A stretch of DNA of 48,578 bases from Verrucomicrobiales bacterium (lineage in GTDB: Bacteria > Verrucomicrobiota > Verrucomicrobiia > Limisphaerales > UBA9464): assembly GCA_005793375.1 (NCBI GenBank), contig SXSK01000238.1, forward strand, positions 1 through 48,578, read 5' to 3'. The notes below the pieces were generated by a model, which searched no databases, was not told the DNA's origin, and saw only the letters and a program-made list of their open reading frames with translations. Made by a program: the position numbers and the translations under genes. Of this stretch, positions 27,317-36,163 are shown piece after piece. Positions within the stretch are counted from its first letter, which is position 1. Each line of letters opens with the position of its first letter.

Positions 27317-28492
27317 ATGTTACTGGTTTCTAGCATCCCGATGGGTCGGCCCACATTGCGACGTTGGGTCGGATTTCTGCTCTCGCTGTGGGCTCTCACG
27401 AGCACGGCTCAAGATCCTTTCAAAGTTCGTCCGGCGCTGAAACAGTTGGGGGACAATTGGACGGTCCACATCGAGTTTGAAGTGCCTTCGAACCACCGAC
27501 TTTATGCCGAGCAATTGGCCGTTCATTTTTCTGAGGGCGGCCGCCTTGAGGATGTCCAGTTGCCGACTCCGAACGCTCATTTTGAAGCCGTCAGCGCCCA
27601 AGCTCGTTTGGTGTATGACCACTCCTTTCAGGCAACCCGCTCATTCGGTCCGGCGTTGCCAGAGCCGATAACCCTCACGGTGCACTATCAGGGCTGTGAG
27701 GGTAATACCTGCTTCCTGCCGCGATCGCGTCGATGGCGTCTGGCTCCCGGTGCGGAGCCTCAGGAATTAGACCTCAGGGATCCTGAGGATGAGACTCCAT
27801 TGCCTGGTTCATGGAAGACCTTGGCCGAAGGATTTCAGGTGGCTGGCAAGGGCGGTGGATTACCCACCGAGACTACCTGGATGGATTTTATCAAAACCAG
27901 TGTCCCGTCAGTCGCTGAGGACGAGGTGTTGACGAGTGTTGCCCGCTCCAGGCTCTTTTTGTTTTTTGGCGGTGCATCGCTTGCATTGGCAATGGGATTG
28001 CGGCGATTCATGCAGGTTCGGCGTCCAGCATCGGACGGGCTTTTCCGATGGACCTCCGTAGGATTGCTTTTGCTGTCGGGGGCGTTAATCACCGGTTTTC
28101 TTCGTGAACGCTGGCCGCAAACGCCACGAATCGGCCAAGGCTGGTCATTGCGAGCCGAACGGACTGACTCGACCGAGACGCAATTGACGCAGGCGCTGGT
28201 GGCCGCTCAAGCGAAAGGGCGTCCGGTACTGATGATTTTTTGGGCGTCATGGTCCGAGCCTTGCTCGCTGGCGATGAAAACCTTGAAATCGCCACAATTG
28301 ATAGCACCGCTCCAACAATTGAACCGGGTCGATATACAGGTCGACGACCTCCAAACGAGTCCGATTCGCGAATTGTGCAGTTATTTTTCTATTCGAAGTC
28401 TTCCGGCATACTTAGTGCTTGTTCCTAAATCAATAGAACCTGGACTGGGCGCATTGAGGGAAAGGAGTGATTCTCCTTTCGATAAACCATGA
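27317..28492 (+). CDS. Reduced DsbD-like thiol protein (alpha and gamma domains, two TM helices)
   Basis: 391 residues. Signal-like N-terminus (WVGFLLSLWALTSTAQ). The first domain resembles DsbD-alpha and keeps the cysteine pair C127/C132 in VHYQGCEGNTCFLP. The eight-helix thiol-conducting core of DsbD is missing; only two helices are seen (about 215-235 and 245-263). The C-terminal thioredoxin-like domain reads FWASWSEPCSLAM, where S313 replaces the first cysteine and C316 is kept (TCC instead of TGC). It therefore cannot work as a normal DsbD. ATG 27317 chosen; ATG 27341 is possible. Its TGA overlaps the next ATG by four bases. Function may be a monothiol receptor or a redox scaffold. Confidence 0.82.
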   Translation: MLLVSSIPMGRPTLRRWVGFLLSLWALTSTAQDPFKVRPALKQLGDNWTVHIEFEVPSNHRLYAEQLAVHFSEGGRLEDVQLPTPNAHFEAVSAQARLVYDHSFQATRSFGPALPEPITLTVHYQGCEGNTCFLPRSRRWRLAPGAEPQELDLRDPEDETPLPGSWKTLAEGFQVAGKGGGLPTETTWMDFIKTSVPSVAEDEVLTSVARSRLFLFFGGASLALAMGLRRFMQVRRPASDGLFRWTSVGLLLLSGALITGFLRERWPQTPRIGQGWSLRAERTDSTETQLTQALVAAQAKGRPVLMIFWASWSEPCSLAMKTLKSPQLIAPLQQLNRVDIQVDDLQTSPIRELCSYFSIRSLPAYLVLVPKSIEPGLGALRERSDSPFDKP

Positions 28493-29499
28493 ACTGTGGA
28501 AGGAACCATCATTCGTTGTTCCAGGCCATTGCGGCCGGGAAGTTGTCGCTGGTATTAGCGGCGATGCTGGAATGTCTTCCGCTGGTGCGCTCGCAGGTCC
28601 TGATCCAGTCGGCGCTTCCCACCGTCGCCTGGGTATTCCGCTGGGCGCTTGGTGGCGTTTCCACGTTGGGGGCTTTTGACGCTGTCTCGGCGGCATCGGC
28701 CACTATCAGCGGTCTCACTCTTTACCAAAATAACCGGCCTTCTGGCAAAGCTCTGAGTCAGGTTGTCACCCGCGTCGGCGTCCCATTCAATTACCGGATA
28801 ACGGTTCTCAATCCGGGCGGAGACCGAGACACGGACTATTTCCAAATCCAGCCAAACTCACCACCTGGATTGAACCTCAATACGAATGTGGGGGAGGCGG
28901 GTTTTATCACGGGCACCCCGAGCCTCGTCGGGGTATACCCTGTGGTTCTGGTGGCGGGAAACACGCGTTACGCCATCCCGGAAACGTTCAACGCCACCAT
29001 TGTGGTTGAACCTCCGCTCCAGGCGCCGATCATCACGAGTCAGCCTCGGTCGCGTACGGTGATCGCCGGGGACACGCTTGAATTTTCTGTGGCGGTGGAA
29101 GGATTGGATCCGATTAATTTTCAATGGTTCCTGGATGAAACACCCCTGACTGGTGCCACCAACGCCGTGCTCACGTTGGAGGCAGTTCGGCCTAACCAGC
29201 AGGGCAGCTATTGGGTTGCCGTGAGTAATCCAATTGACACGGTGATCAGTGCTCCGGCGACGCTGACGGTTCAACAACGCTTTTCGGTGGCGCCTCGTTT
29301 GACTGAGTGGACGGTTGCGAACCAGCAGATGTCTTTCCGAATCATTGGTCCCACCGCCGTCCCCCTGGTGCTCTGGATCAGTTCGGATCTCAGTGCTTGG
29401 ACCGCCATTCGAACCAATCAAATGGCCGATGGCGTCTGGCAATATAGCGAACCTCGCACGGAGAATCTCCGGTTTTATCGCGTGTCGATAGCACCTTGA
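28489..29499 (+). CDS. Secreted Ig-like domain protein at the end of the redox cassette
   Basis: 336 residues. The N-terminus has hydrophobic stretches (about 18-35 and 45-65) that may be a signal and anchor. A putative Ig/cadherin-like domain (NYRITVLNPGGD...GFITGTPSLVGVYPV) comes first, followed by an immunoglobulin I-set-like domain (PIITSQPRSRTVIAGDTLEFSVAVEG...QGSYWVAVSNP). The C-terminal module ends in SDLSAWTAIRT...LRFYRVSIAP, shared in style with other secreted proteins of the window. The ATG overlaps the stop of the DsbD-like gene (ATGA), so it is translationally coupled to the cassette. Its 3' end overlaps the convergent metalloprotease gene by 25 bases. Role unknown; adhesion or matrix function is plausible. 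Confidence 0.82.
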   Translation: MNCGRNHHSLFQAIAAGKLSLVLAAMLECLPLVRSQVLIQSALPTVAWVFRWALGGVSTLGAFDAVSAASATISGLTLYQNNRPSGKALSQVVTRVGVPFNYRITVLNPGGDRDTDYFQIQPNSPPGLNLNTNVGEAGFITGTPSLVGVYPVVLVAGNTRYAIPETFNATIVVEPPLQAPIITSQPRSRTVIAGDTLEFSVAVEGLDPINFQWFLDETPLTGATNAVLTLEAVRPNQQGSYWVAVSNPIDTVISAPATLTVQQRFSVAPRLTEWTVANQQMSFRIIGPTAVPLVLWISSDLSAWTAIRTNQMADGVWQYSEPRTENLRFYRVSIAP

Positions 29500-31691
29500 G
29501 TCGCGGAGCGTAACGTTTTGGTGCTGTCCAGTTTCAAGCGGTAGTAGGTGGCTCCAGATTCGGTCGTGGGAGGGATGGTTCGATGAGGTTCCGTTCCCAA
29601 AGTGAGTTCTTTCACCAGAGTCCATGCAATGAGATCGGTCGACGTCTCCAGTCGACATTGAGATCCTGGCATGCCGAACACCTCCAATTGTGTGGGCGAG
29701 AGAGAAGGGCTTGTGGTGACACGCGTGAGTTCCATCATGGGCGTGGGTGGTGCGAAGGAGACTGGCACGGGTAGGCTGAGCTTTCGCAACCCAGCGTCAT
29801 CGGTGGCTCTCGCAGTCATGATGTAGTGGTGGTCCCAAGTGTTTGTCCACGTGAGACTGAATGGCGGGACTTTGGATTCGCCGATTTTGTAATTATTGGC
29901 GAAGTACTCCACGAGGCGGATTTGCCCATCTGGATCCTCGGCATCGACTTCGCAGGCTAGTTTCGCTCCCCAGGGTGCGTATCCTTGGAGGAGATTCAAT
30001 CGCAACGCGACGTGGGGAGGGATGGAGACGCGAATGGTAACGGGAGCGCATCGATTGGCCTCGCCTCGAGCGTCACTGGCCTGTACCCAGAACGAGTAGT
30101 TGCCTGACTTGGGAGGGGTCCAAGTCAACACGAACGGTGCCTTGGAAACGGTGCCAATGAATTGGTTTCCAACGAAAAACTCCACACGTGCGACGGCCTC
30201 GTTCGAAGTGACCTCCGCCTGCAGTTGCAATGATTGCCCCGTTTCAAAGACGTCTCCCCCGTGCGGTTTTGTCAATTCGACGACCGGAAGCGGCGGCGGT
30301 GGGAGAATCCAGAACTTGTCGAAGTCCGCAACGAAGGGTGTGGTCAGGGACAACGTCTGGGCATTGTTTGCACTATCGAGGTCGGTGGATGGAACGCCTG
30401 TCGGTATCCCGAGAAATGTGACTTCCGGATTCGAGAAAAATGGGATGACAATCCCAGGAGCACTGGCCATTACTGTTCGGTAGTGAGTTCCTCGACTCTG
30501 AAACCGGTAACCATAGGAATAGGAGAATAGCCCAGGGCCGACGTCGGGTGCTCGCTCGTGCTGACATCCCAAGTTGTGACCGAGTTCATGTGCCAGAATC
30601 TGATACCGGTTCACATAGCCGCGTTGGATCACGCTTAAGGCCTTTGGGGCAAACCGGAGCTCCAACTGAGATAGTTGGTTGGCGATCCCCACCGTCTGAT
30701 CGCCACCCTCCACCACCAAGCAAACCAAATCCGCCTTCAGCTCCTTCCGAATCGCGGGACCCGCCGACAATCCGTCCTCCGGATCTTTCTCTTCGTCTCC
30801 ATCACGGTTTTCTTCGTGATTGGAATCCGGCGGTTCTAGCATTGCCTGGGTTAACTTCTCTAGGTCATTTTCGGCTCGCCCACTCTCCAAGTAGGGAACT
30901 TCTCGGACTCCGACCAGACGAACATTGGCGGGGACCCGGCTGTTTTCCAGCGTTTCATTCATTTCGGCGACGGCTGCATTGAGCAGCGTCTCGATACTGG
31001 CAACTCCCCCGGATTTGGCCCGCGCTGCCGGTGTGTAAAGGATCAACAAGTCCAACCGAACGGGTTCCGGTGGCTCACTGTTCAAACCGGCGTCCCTGGG
31101 TGAATTGCCCATCAGCCGGGCCGCCCTTTGAAATATCTTGGCTGATTTAGAATCCATGGGGCTATGGACGCCGCATCGAACGGAAGGTTGATTGTCAACC
31201 GCTTCGATCTGAACGGTCCCTCCTGGGGCTGGAGTGAGCGCGACTGAGCCCAATTCTGGAAGGAACAGAGTGCCGGCGATGGCCTCCGGATGGATGGCTA
31301 AAACCACACGGCTGCCTGGGATGCCTTCGACAGTGCCGGTGAAGATGGCGCCTTGATCTGACAGCTCGGACTGACGCCGTACTTGCAGCAGCTTCTTGCC
31401 GAGGCGGGGAATTGCGAGTTGGATCCGGGCAGCGGGACTCAGTGCCACACGGCGGAGGCTTGGGAGGTCCAAAGCCCAAAGCAGGCCAGCATCGTCATTC
31501 AGGGTGGGACCGAGGGGTATCGAATGGCGTGTCACCGACTGGGGATCATCCAAGCCTGGTTCAATGCCACCAGCCCAGGTCGAGGAGACTGGGCCAATCA
31601 GACAGAGGCAAAAAACTGCCACACCCAGCGACTGAAGCAGCCTGTGATTTGTCATGCGCGGCCATATCTGAAAGGGCGTTTGCCGGTTCAT
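29475..31691 (-). CDS. Secreted metzincin-type zinc metalloprotease with Ig-like domains
   Basis: 738 residues from ATG 31691; ATG 31655 gives a tidier signal peptide (LLQSLGVAVFCLCLIGPVSSTWAG). A pro-region is followed by a reprolysin-like catalytic domain. The zinc site is HELGHNLGCQH (residues 368-378, nt 30555-30590) and the likely Met-turn is VMASAPG. An acidic insert (DSNHEENRDGDEEKDPED) lies in the catalytic domain. Two bacterial Ig-like repeats follow (PVVELTKPHGGDVFETGQ and ALRLNLLQGYAPWGA). The end is a module with ETSTDLIAWTLV...ATYYRLKLD. It acts outside the cell, probably on proteins. It is divergent from the cNMP-kinase gene (about 150 bases between) and overlaps the Ig-protein gene by 25 bases. 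Confidence 0.88.
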   Translation of the reverse strand: MNRQTPFQIWPRMTNHRLLQSLGVAVFCLCLIGPVSSTWAGGIEPGLDDPQSVTRHSIPLGPTLNDDAGLLWALDLPSLRRVALSPAARIQLAIPRLGKKLLQVRRQSELSDQGAIFTGTVEGIPGSRVVLAIHPEAIAGTLFLPELGSVALTPAPGGTVQIEAVDNQPSVRCGVHSPMDSKSAKIFQRAARLMGNSPRDAGLNSEPPEPVRLDLLILYTPAARAKSGGVASIETLLNAAVAEMNETLENSRVPANVRLVGVREVPYLESGRAENDLEKLTQAMLEPPDSNHEENRDGDEEKDPEDGLSAGPAIRKELKADLVCLVVEGGDQTVGIANQLSQLELRFAPKALSVIQRGYVNRYQILAHELGHNLGCQHERAPDVGPGLFSYSYGYRFQSRGTHYRTVMASAPGIVIPFFSNPEVTFLGIPTGVPSTDLDSANNAQTLSLTTPFVADFDKFWILPPPPLPVVELTKPHGGDVFETGQSLQLQAEVTSNEAVARVEFFVGNQFIGTVSKAPFVLTWTPPKSGNYSFWVQASDARGEANRCAPVTIRVSIPPHVALRLNLLQGYAPWGAKLACEVDAEDPDGQIRLVEYFANNYKIGESKVPPFSLTWTNTWDHHYIMTARATDDAGLRKLSLPVPVSFAPPTPMMELTRVTTSPSLSPTQLEVFGMPGSQCRLETSTDLIAWTLVKELTLGTEPHRTIPPTTESGATYYRLKLDSTKTLRSATQGAIDTR

Positions 31692-31841
31692 TGCCTGTCT
31701 CACTCTGCAAAATGGTCTGTTCAAATCCACGGCTACCGCTGTTAAAGACTTCTTACCGGAGTTTGGGTTGCCGCCTATTTTCAATAGAATCAAAGCGGAA
31801 AAGCGTTCGCCCACAACCCACTGCCAGCGTTATCTTTTGGC

Positions 31842-33014
31842 ATGGTTCCGCTGGAAAAATCTCGTTTTGCGCGACAATTAGCATCTGCTGATCTCGAGTT
31901 TCTCCACCAACATGTGCTCATTCGGACGTTTGTCGATGGCCAGCGAGTCTTTCTTGAGGGAAGCCAGGCCGACGGACTCTATGTGGTCAGCGCCGGCAGG
32001 ATTGATATTACGGTTCACTCGGCTCCTGGCCGAGAGCATCTTTTGGGACGGATGGAGCCGGGTGATTATTTTGGAGAGATGGCGGTGTTTGATGGTGGAC
32101 CTCGATCAGCGTCGGCGACAGCTCGGGGCGCGTGCGACTTGTGGTTTATCCCCGCCGCCGTAGCTCTGGCGCTCCTGGAGCGTTCGCCACTCCTGGCATC
32201 TTCCTTGGTCCGCGATGCGAGCCTGCGCACGCGAGATTTCAATCAGCGGTTCATGCGTGAATCCCTGCGCGCCGAACGGCTAACCCTGGTCGAACGTCTT
32301 GCCAAAACTATCGTTCACGACTTCCGCAATCCGCTCAACGTCATTGGCATCGCCGCGGACCTCGCTGCCGAGGATTCCGCTTCGACGTCTGCGCGACGTT
32401 CCGCCCGCGATCGCATCCGAAAACAGGTCGAGGTGCTGAATTCATTGATGCAGGAGTTGTTGGATTTCACGCGGGCCATCAACCCCGGGGTCATCCATGC
32501 CAAGGTCCCCTATGCCGATCTGTTGCGGGGCGTTTTGCTGGAACTCGACGTCGAAGCGTCGCGACGTGGCATCGTGCTGGACGTGGTCGGCCCATTGCCT
32601 GACGTGGTGCTCCGTCTGGATCCACCCAGAATGTCGCGGGTGTTTACCAATCTCGCCCAAAATGCGTTTGATGCGATGTCTGGCAGAACTCCAGCACGGT
32701 TGTCGCTCCGGTTTTCCATGACGCGTGACGAGGTGGTGACGGAAGTCTCGGATACGGGGGCTGGAATTGCACCAGACGTCATGCCGCATGTGTTCGAGCC
32801 ATTTGTGACTTTTGGCAAAGCGCATGGAACAGGTTTGGGCCTTGCCATTTGTGAACGCATTATCACGGAACACGGAGGAAAGATTACGGCCGGCAACCTT
32901 CCGGAAGGGCGAGGCGCCGTGTTTACGGTGCGACTGCCAATTCCACATAACATTGATACCGAACGGATGGTGCCTGGAGACCAGTCTGGTGCCGAGTCGG
33001 GTCGATTCGTCTAA
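31842..33014 (+). CDS. Soluble histidine kinase with N-terminal cyclic-nucleotide-binding domain
   Basis: 390 residues with no membrane segment. The N-terminal cNMP-binding domain (about 10-125) has FVDGQRVFLEGSQADGLYVV and the phosphate-binding cassette GDYFGEMAVFDGGPRSASATA (about 74-95). A short linker leads to HisKA with H159 in TIVHDFRNPLNVI, then a HATPase domain with NLAQNAFDAM (N-box), DTGAGIAPDVMPHVFEPF (G1) and GTGLGLAICERI (G2). The cassette glycine, glutamate and arginine suggest real ligand binding, but cNMP identity is unproven. No response regulator adjoins it; the next gene, 59 bases on, is an aminotransferase. ATG 31842 has no clear Shine-Dalgarno. Confidence 0.92.
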   Translation: MVPLEKSRFARQLASADLEFLHQHVLIRTFVDGQRVFLEGSQADGLYVVSAGRIDITVHSAPGREHLLGRMEPGDYFGEMAVFDGGPRSASATARGACDLWFIPAAVALALLERSPLLASSLVRDASLRTRDFNQRFMRESLRAERLTLVERLAKTIVHDFRNPLNVIGIAADLAAEDSASTSARRSARDRIRKQVEVLNSLMQELLDFTRAINPGVIHAKVPYADLLRGVLLELDVEASRRGIVLDVVGPLPDVVLRLDPPRMSRVFTNLAQNAFDAMSGRTPARLSLRFSMTRDEVVTEVSDTGAGIAPDVMPHVFEPFVTFGKAHGTGLGLAICERIITEHGGKITAGNLPEGRGAVFTVRLPIPHNIDTERMVPGDQSGAESGRFV

Positions 33015-33073
33015 TAATTGGCTTCCACCACGGGGCTGGTGTCTCCATTTTTGGCCTCTTATCGTGTGACGTA

Positions 33074-34384
33074 ATGAGAGATATTGTTCCGCCTTTACCG
33101 CCAATGGTTCACAACCAGTTCAACGAAGTGCGCGAGCTGTTCGCCAGATATGTGGTGCCCAGCTATGGACGCTTCGACATCGCTTTCAGCCATGGTGCAG
33201 GAAATCATGTTTGGGATGTGACCGGTAAGCGCTACCTGGATCTGGGGGGTGGCATCGCCGTGTGCTCCCTCGGCCATTCCAACCCGGAAATCACCGAGGC
33301 GCTCATCGAACAATCTCGTCGTCTCGTTCATGTCTCGAATCTCTACTATAACGAACCTCAGGGCCGTCTCGCTCAGCGCCTTGCCGCGAAGATCGCGCCA
33401 GGCAAACTTTTCTTCTGCAACTCAGGCGCCGAAGCCAACGAAGGCCTCTATAAGCTCGCCCGCCGATTCGGTCACGAGCAAGGTCGATTCGAAATCCTGA
33501 CCGCCATAAATTCCTTCCATGGACGCACCCTTGCCGGCATCGCCGCCACCGGGCAGGAGAAGGTCAAGAAAGGATTCGGACCCGCCGTGCCAGGCTTTCG
33601 CCACATTCCCTTTAATGACATCGAAGCCGCCCGAAACGCGATTTCACCGTCTACCATCGCCATCTTAATCGAAGGCATTCAAGGCGAGGGTGGCATCACC
33701 CCGGCGACGCGTGAGTACCTGCTTGGCCTGCGAGCGTTGTGTGACGAAAAACAGATGCTGCTCCTGATGGACGCGGTTCAATGCGGTCATTTTCGCAGCG
33801 GCCGATTTCAGAGTTTTCAACGAATCCTCGAGGGCCCTCATGGGGGTAGTCCAGCGACCCCCGAAGCAGTTGCGTTTTTGCCAGACGGCATTTCCATGGC
33901 TAAATCGCTTGGTGGCGGGTTCCCCATCGGGGCCTTCTGGGTTCGGGATTGTCACGCCGGCCTGCTCGGGCCGGGCACTCACGCGACCACTTACGGCGGC
34001 ACCCCCTTGGGTTGTGCCGTGGCCCTTAAAGTCCTCGATGTGATCGAACGCGATGGCCTGGCCGAAAACACTCGAACCGTTGGGGAATTCTTCCGTCACG
34101 AGCTCCAACGCCTCGTGGAAACATATCCTTCCGTGCTTCAATCTGTGCGTGGTCTCGGGTTTATCATCGGCTTGGAACTACAGGACAAAAATCGCATCCC
34201 GACCTTCGCCTCCAGCGACAAGGCGTCGAGTCTTCAGTTCGTCAACCGGCTGCATGAAGCCGGGCTCTTGTCAATTCCCAGTGGTACCCAAGTAGTCCGC
34301 TTTCTACCCGCCCTCAATCTCCCCAAGGTTCACGCCGAAGAGGGGCTTGAAATCATCGAACGGAGCGTTCGTGCGCTGGCCTGA
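33074..34384 (+). CDS. argD: Class III aminotransferase, probable acetylornithine aminotransferase
   Basis: PLP enzyme of fold type I, subgroup II, 436 residues. Motifs: YLDLGGGIAVCSLGHSNPEI, FFCNSGAEANEGLYKLAR, SFHGRTLA, ILIEGIQGEGGI, the PLP-phosphate strand MDAVQCGHFRSG (usually DEVQTG in ArgD), and the Schiff-base lysine K277 in SMAKSLGGGFPIGA. ArgD is the best guess from NSGAEANE and overall length. Ornithine, succinylornithine or 4-aminobutyrate aminotransferases are alternatives, as the DEVQ aspartate context is altered and a short insert (about residues 245-265) precedes the lysine. No other arginine genes adjoin. It converges on the FAD oxidoreductase gene with a 12-base gap. Confidence 0.82.
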   Translation: MRDIVPPLPPMVHNQFNEVRELFARYVVPSYGRFDIAFSHGAGNHVWDVTGKRYLDLGGGIAVCSLGHSNPEITEALIEQSRRLVHVSNLYYNEPQGRLAQRLAAKIAPGKLFFCNSGAEANEGLYKLARRFGHEQGRFEILTAINSFHGRTLAGIAATGQEKVKKGFGPAVPGFRHIPFNDIEAARNAISPSTIAILIEGIQGEGGITPATREYLLGLRALCDEKQMLLLMDAVQCGHFRSGRFQSFQRILEGPHGGSPATPEAVAFLPDGISMAKSLGGGFPIGAFWVRDCHAGLLGPGTHATTYGGTPLGCAVALKVLDVIERDGLAENTRTVGEFFRHELQRLVETYPSVLQSVRGLGFIIGLELQDKNRIPTFASSDKASSLQFVNRLHEAGLLSIPSGTQVVRFLPALNLPKVHAEEGLEIIERSVRALA

Positions 34385-34396
34385 TCGGCGCTTCGG

Positions 34397-36103
34397 TCAC
34401 AACGGGCGTAACCGTGGCCACTCGGTTTCGACTCCCTGGCTCCGCAGCCGTTGTTGATACGCCGCCAGTAGTGCAGGCGTGCGACGAATATGTCGCGGGG
34501 GTTCTTTTCGCTCCCGACAGAACGCCGCCAGAGTTCCTACCGCTTCTCCAATGTTCCACTCTACCGGGTGCAACCGATAGCACCCGTTTGTCACATGCGT
34601 GGTCCCGATGTTCTTGCACGCCGGTAACAGATTCTCCATCCGTTGCGGAATCAATGCACCGAGCGGAATCTGGAACGGCAGTGAGGAAAGATCGACATAG
34701 TTCTCTCCCGTTGTGCTGGGGTGGAGATCAATCCGGTAGGCTCCCACTCCGACCGAGTCCGCGAACGGTTCAGCGGTGACGTCTTCTCTCGGACGTCCTG
34801 TCGCCTGCATCCGGGCTTCGGTAGAGACATGCTGTTCCAACACCGTGAATTCAGCGCGAATCCGGCGGGCTTCCCGGATATAGGGCTGTTTTGCTAATCC
34901 ATCCTGGGTGCCGACCACGTCGTGTCTGAGCCTCAATCCGTTCCATCCAGTCCCGCCGTCGTGGCGCGGCGCTTCAGTTTGCATCCAGTACAAGAGGGAC
35001 AAGCTGACCTGGCGGGCTCGCTCTAGGTGTCTGGAGGCTTGTTCGGGCGAAACGCCGATGATTGGGCCGAGCCAATAATCATTCTGGGGCCAGTTGACCA
35101 GGGAGATGCTGCTGCGGTAGGCACCTGAGACAAACTGAGCGGCATCCGCGATCCGACGGTAAATAAACAGATTCAACCCGCCGGGTCCCGGGCCGCTCGG
35201 ATCGAATGTGACGGAACGTGGCTTCAATGTGATGGGATCGCTCATCTGCCAATTGAGAAGCGGTCCAGGCCAAGCCGGTGTCATCTCAGGAACATAACCA
35301 CGCCAGAAATCATACTCAGCGGGTTTGTCGATGCGGTGATCTTCGCCCGGGAGATAATCCACGGCGAAACACCAAGTGATGGCTTGTTGATTCAGAGGAT
35401 TTGCCACCAATGGGGCATGAGCTTCGCCGGTTTCTTTTCGGGATTCAGCACCGATCACAAACTCGGTATGCGTCAGCGCCAGCAGGTCCCCGAGTTCCGT
35501 TGCGTCGACAAACAGGGGGGCTTCCACCGTCGTCGAACCACCGCGCCTGAGGTTTTCCAACGTGACGGAACGAACCCGATCCCGATCGACATCCGCTCGA
35601 ATGAGCCGATGCTCCAACCACAGCTGGAGACGGCCGCTGGCGATGTGTGTGGCCAACAGCTCCATCAGAACCGCCAGGGCGACGCGCGGTTCATGACACA
35701 ACCGGGAGACGGATCCATTGCCGGGGTTGAACCGAGAGTTCGCTGCGGCTTCCGCCGTTAGTGGAAAGTGACGACGATAGTAGGCCCGGATCCCTTCTCG
35801 GAATTGACGATAACTACGGGTGCAACCGAAACTCTCGATCCAGGGATGTTCATCGGGCGGCACCGCTTGGGACGTCAACTGTCCGCCGATCCAATCCGTC
35901 TCTTCGGTCATCACCACGGTTAATCCCTGACGACAGGCCGCCAGTGCCGCCGCGCAGCCGCCAACGCCACCACCTACGATCAGGAGATCCGGCCGTTGTG
36001 GCTGACCTGACGGCCCGGCGACCAACGCTGTCGCCCAGGGCAGTACCGTGGCGGTGCCGCGCAGAAAAGTTCGACGATCCAGCAGGTGATTTTTAGCGGA
36101 CAT
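34397..36103 (-). CDS. Tat-exported FAD-dependent oxidoreductase
   Basis: 568 residues. The N-terminus carries a twin-arginine signal (LDRRTFLRGTATVLPWATALVAG), so it is exported folded with cofactor. The FAD-binding dinucleotide fold is LLIVGGGVGGCAAALAACRQG (split here as LLIVGGGVGG plus helix), followed by TDWIGGQLTSQAVP. A second FAD contact near the C-terminus reads NLLPACKNIGTTHVTNGCYRLHP. This fits the FAD-dependent oxidoreductase family common in PVC bacteria, often linked to polysaccharide breakdown, but the substrate is unknown. It lies 60 bases downstream of the polyproline membrane protein on the same strand, so they may be co-transcribed. Confidence 0.9.
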   Translation of the reverse strand: MSAKNHLLDRRTFLRGTATVLPWATALVAGPSGQPQRPDLLIVGGGVGGCAAALAACRQGLTVVMTEETDWIGGQLTSQAVPPDEHPWIESFGCTRSYRQFREGIRAYYRRHFPLTAEAAANSRFNPGNGSVSRLCHEPRVALAVLMELLATHIASGRLQLWLEHRLIRADVDRDRVRSVTLENLRRGGSTTVEAPLFVDATELGDLLALTHTEFVIGAESRKETGEAHAPLVANPLNQQAITWCFAVDYLPGEDHRIDKPAEYDFWRGYVPEMTPAWPGPLLNWQMSDPITLKPRSVTFDPSGPGPGGLNLFIYRRIADAAQFVSGAYRSSISLVNWPQNDYWLGPIIGVSPEQASRHLERARQVSLSLLYWMQTEAPRHDGGTGWNGLRLRHDVVGTQDGLAKQPYIREARRIRAEFTVLEQHVSTEARMQATGRPREDVTAEPFADSVGVGAYRIDLHPSTTGENYVDLSSLPFQIPLGALIPQRMENLLPACKNIGTTHVTNGCYRLHPVEWNIGEAVGTLAAFCRERKEPPRHIRRTPALLAAYQQRLRSQGVETEWPRLRPL

Positions 36104-36163
36104 GTGAGAGGCCGACCCTGCGGATACCGAGTGGAAGTCGCAAGTCGATCCGCGTCGATCGCC

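Noticed and set aside
29140-29162. LTGAT in the Ig-domain protein as a second flavinylation motif.
   Set aside because: The required aspartate is not three residues before the T-G-A-T, and the text fits the ordinary Ig-domain pattern of an LTGATNAVLTL strand.
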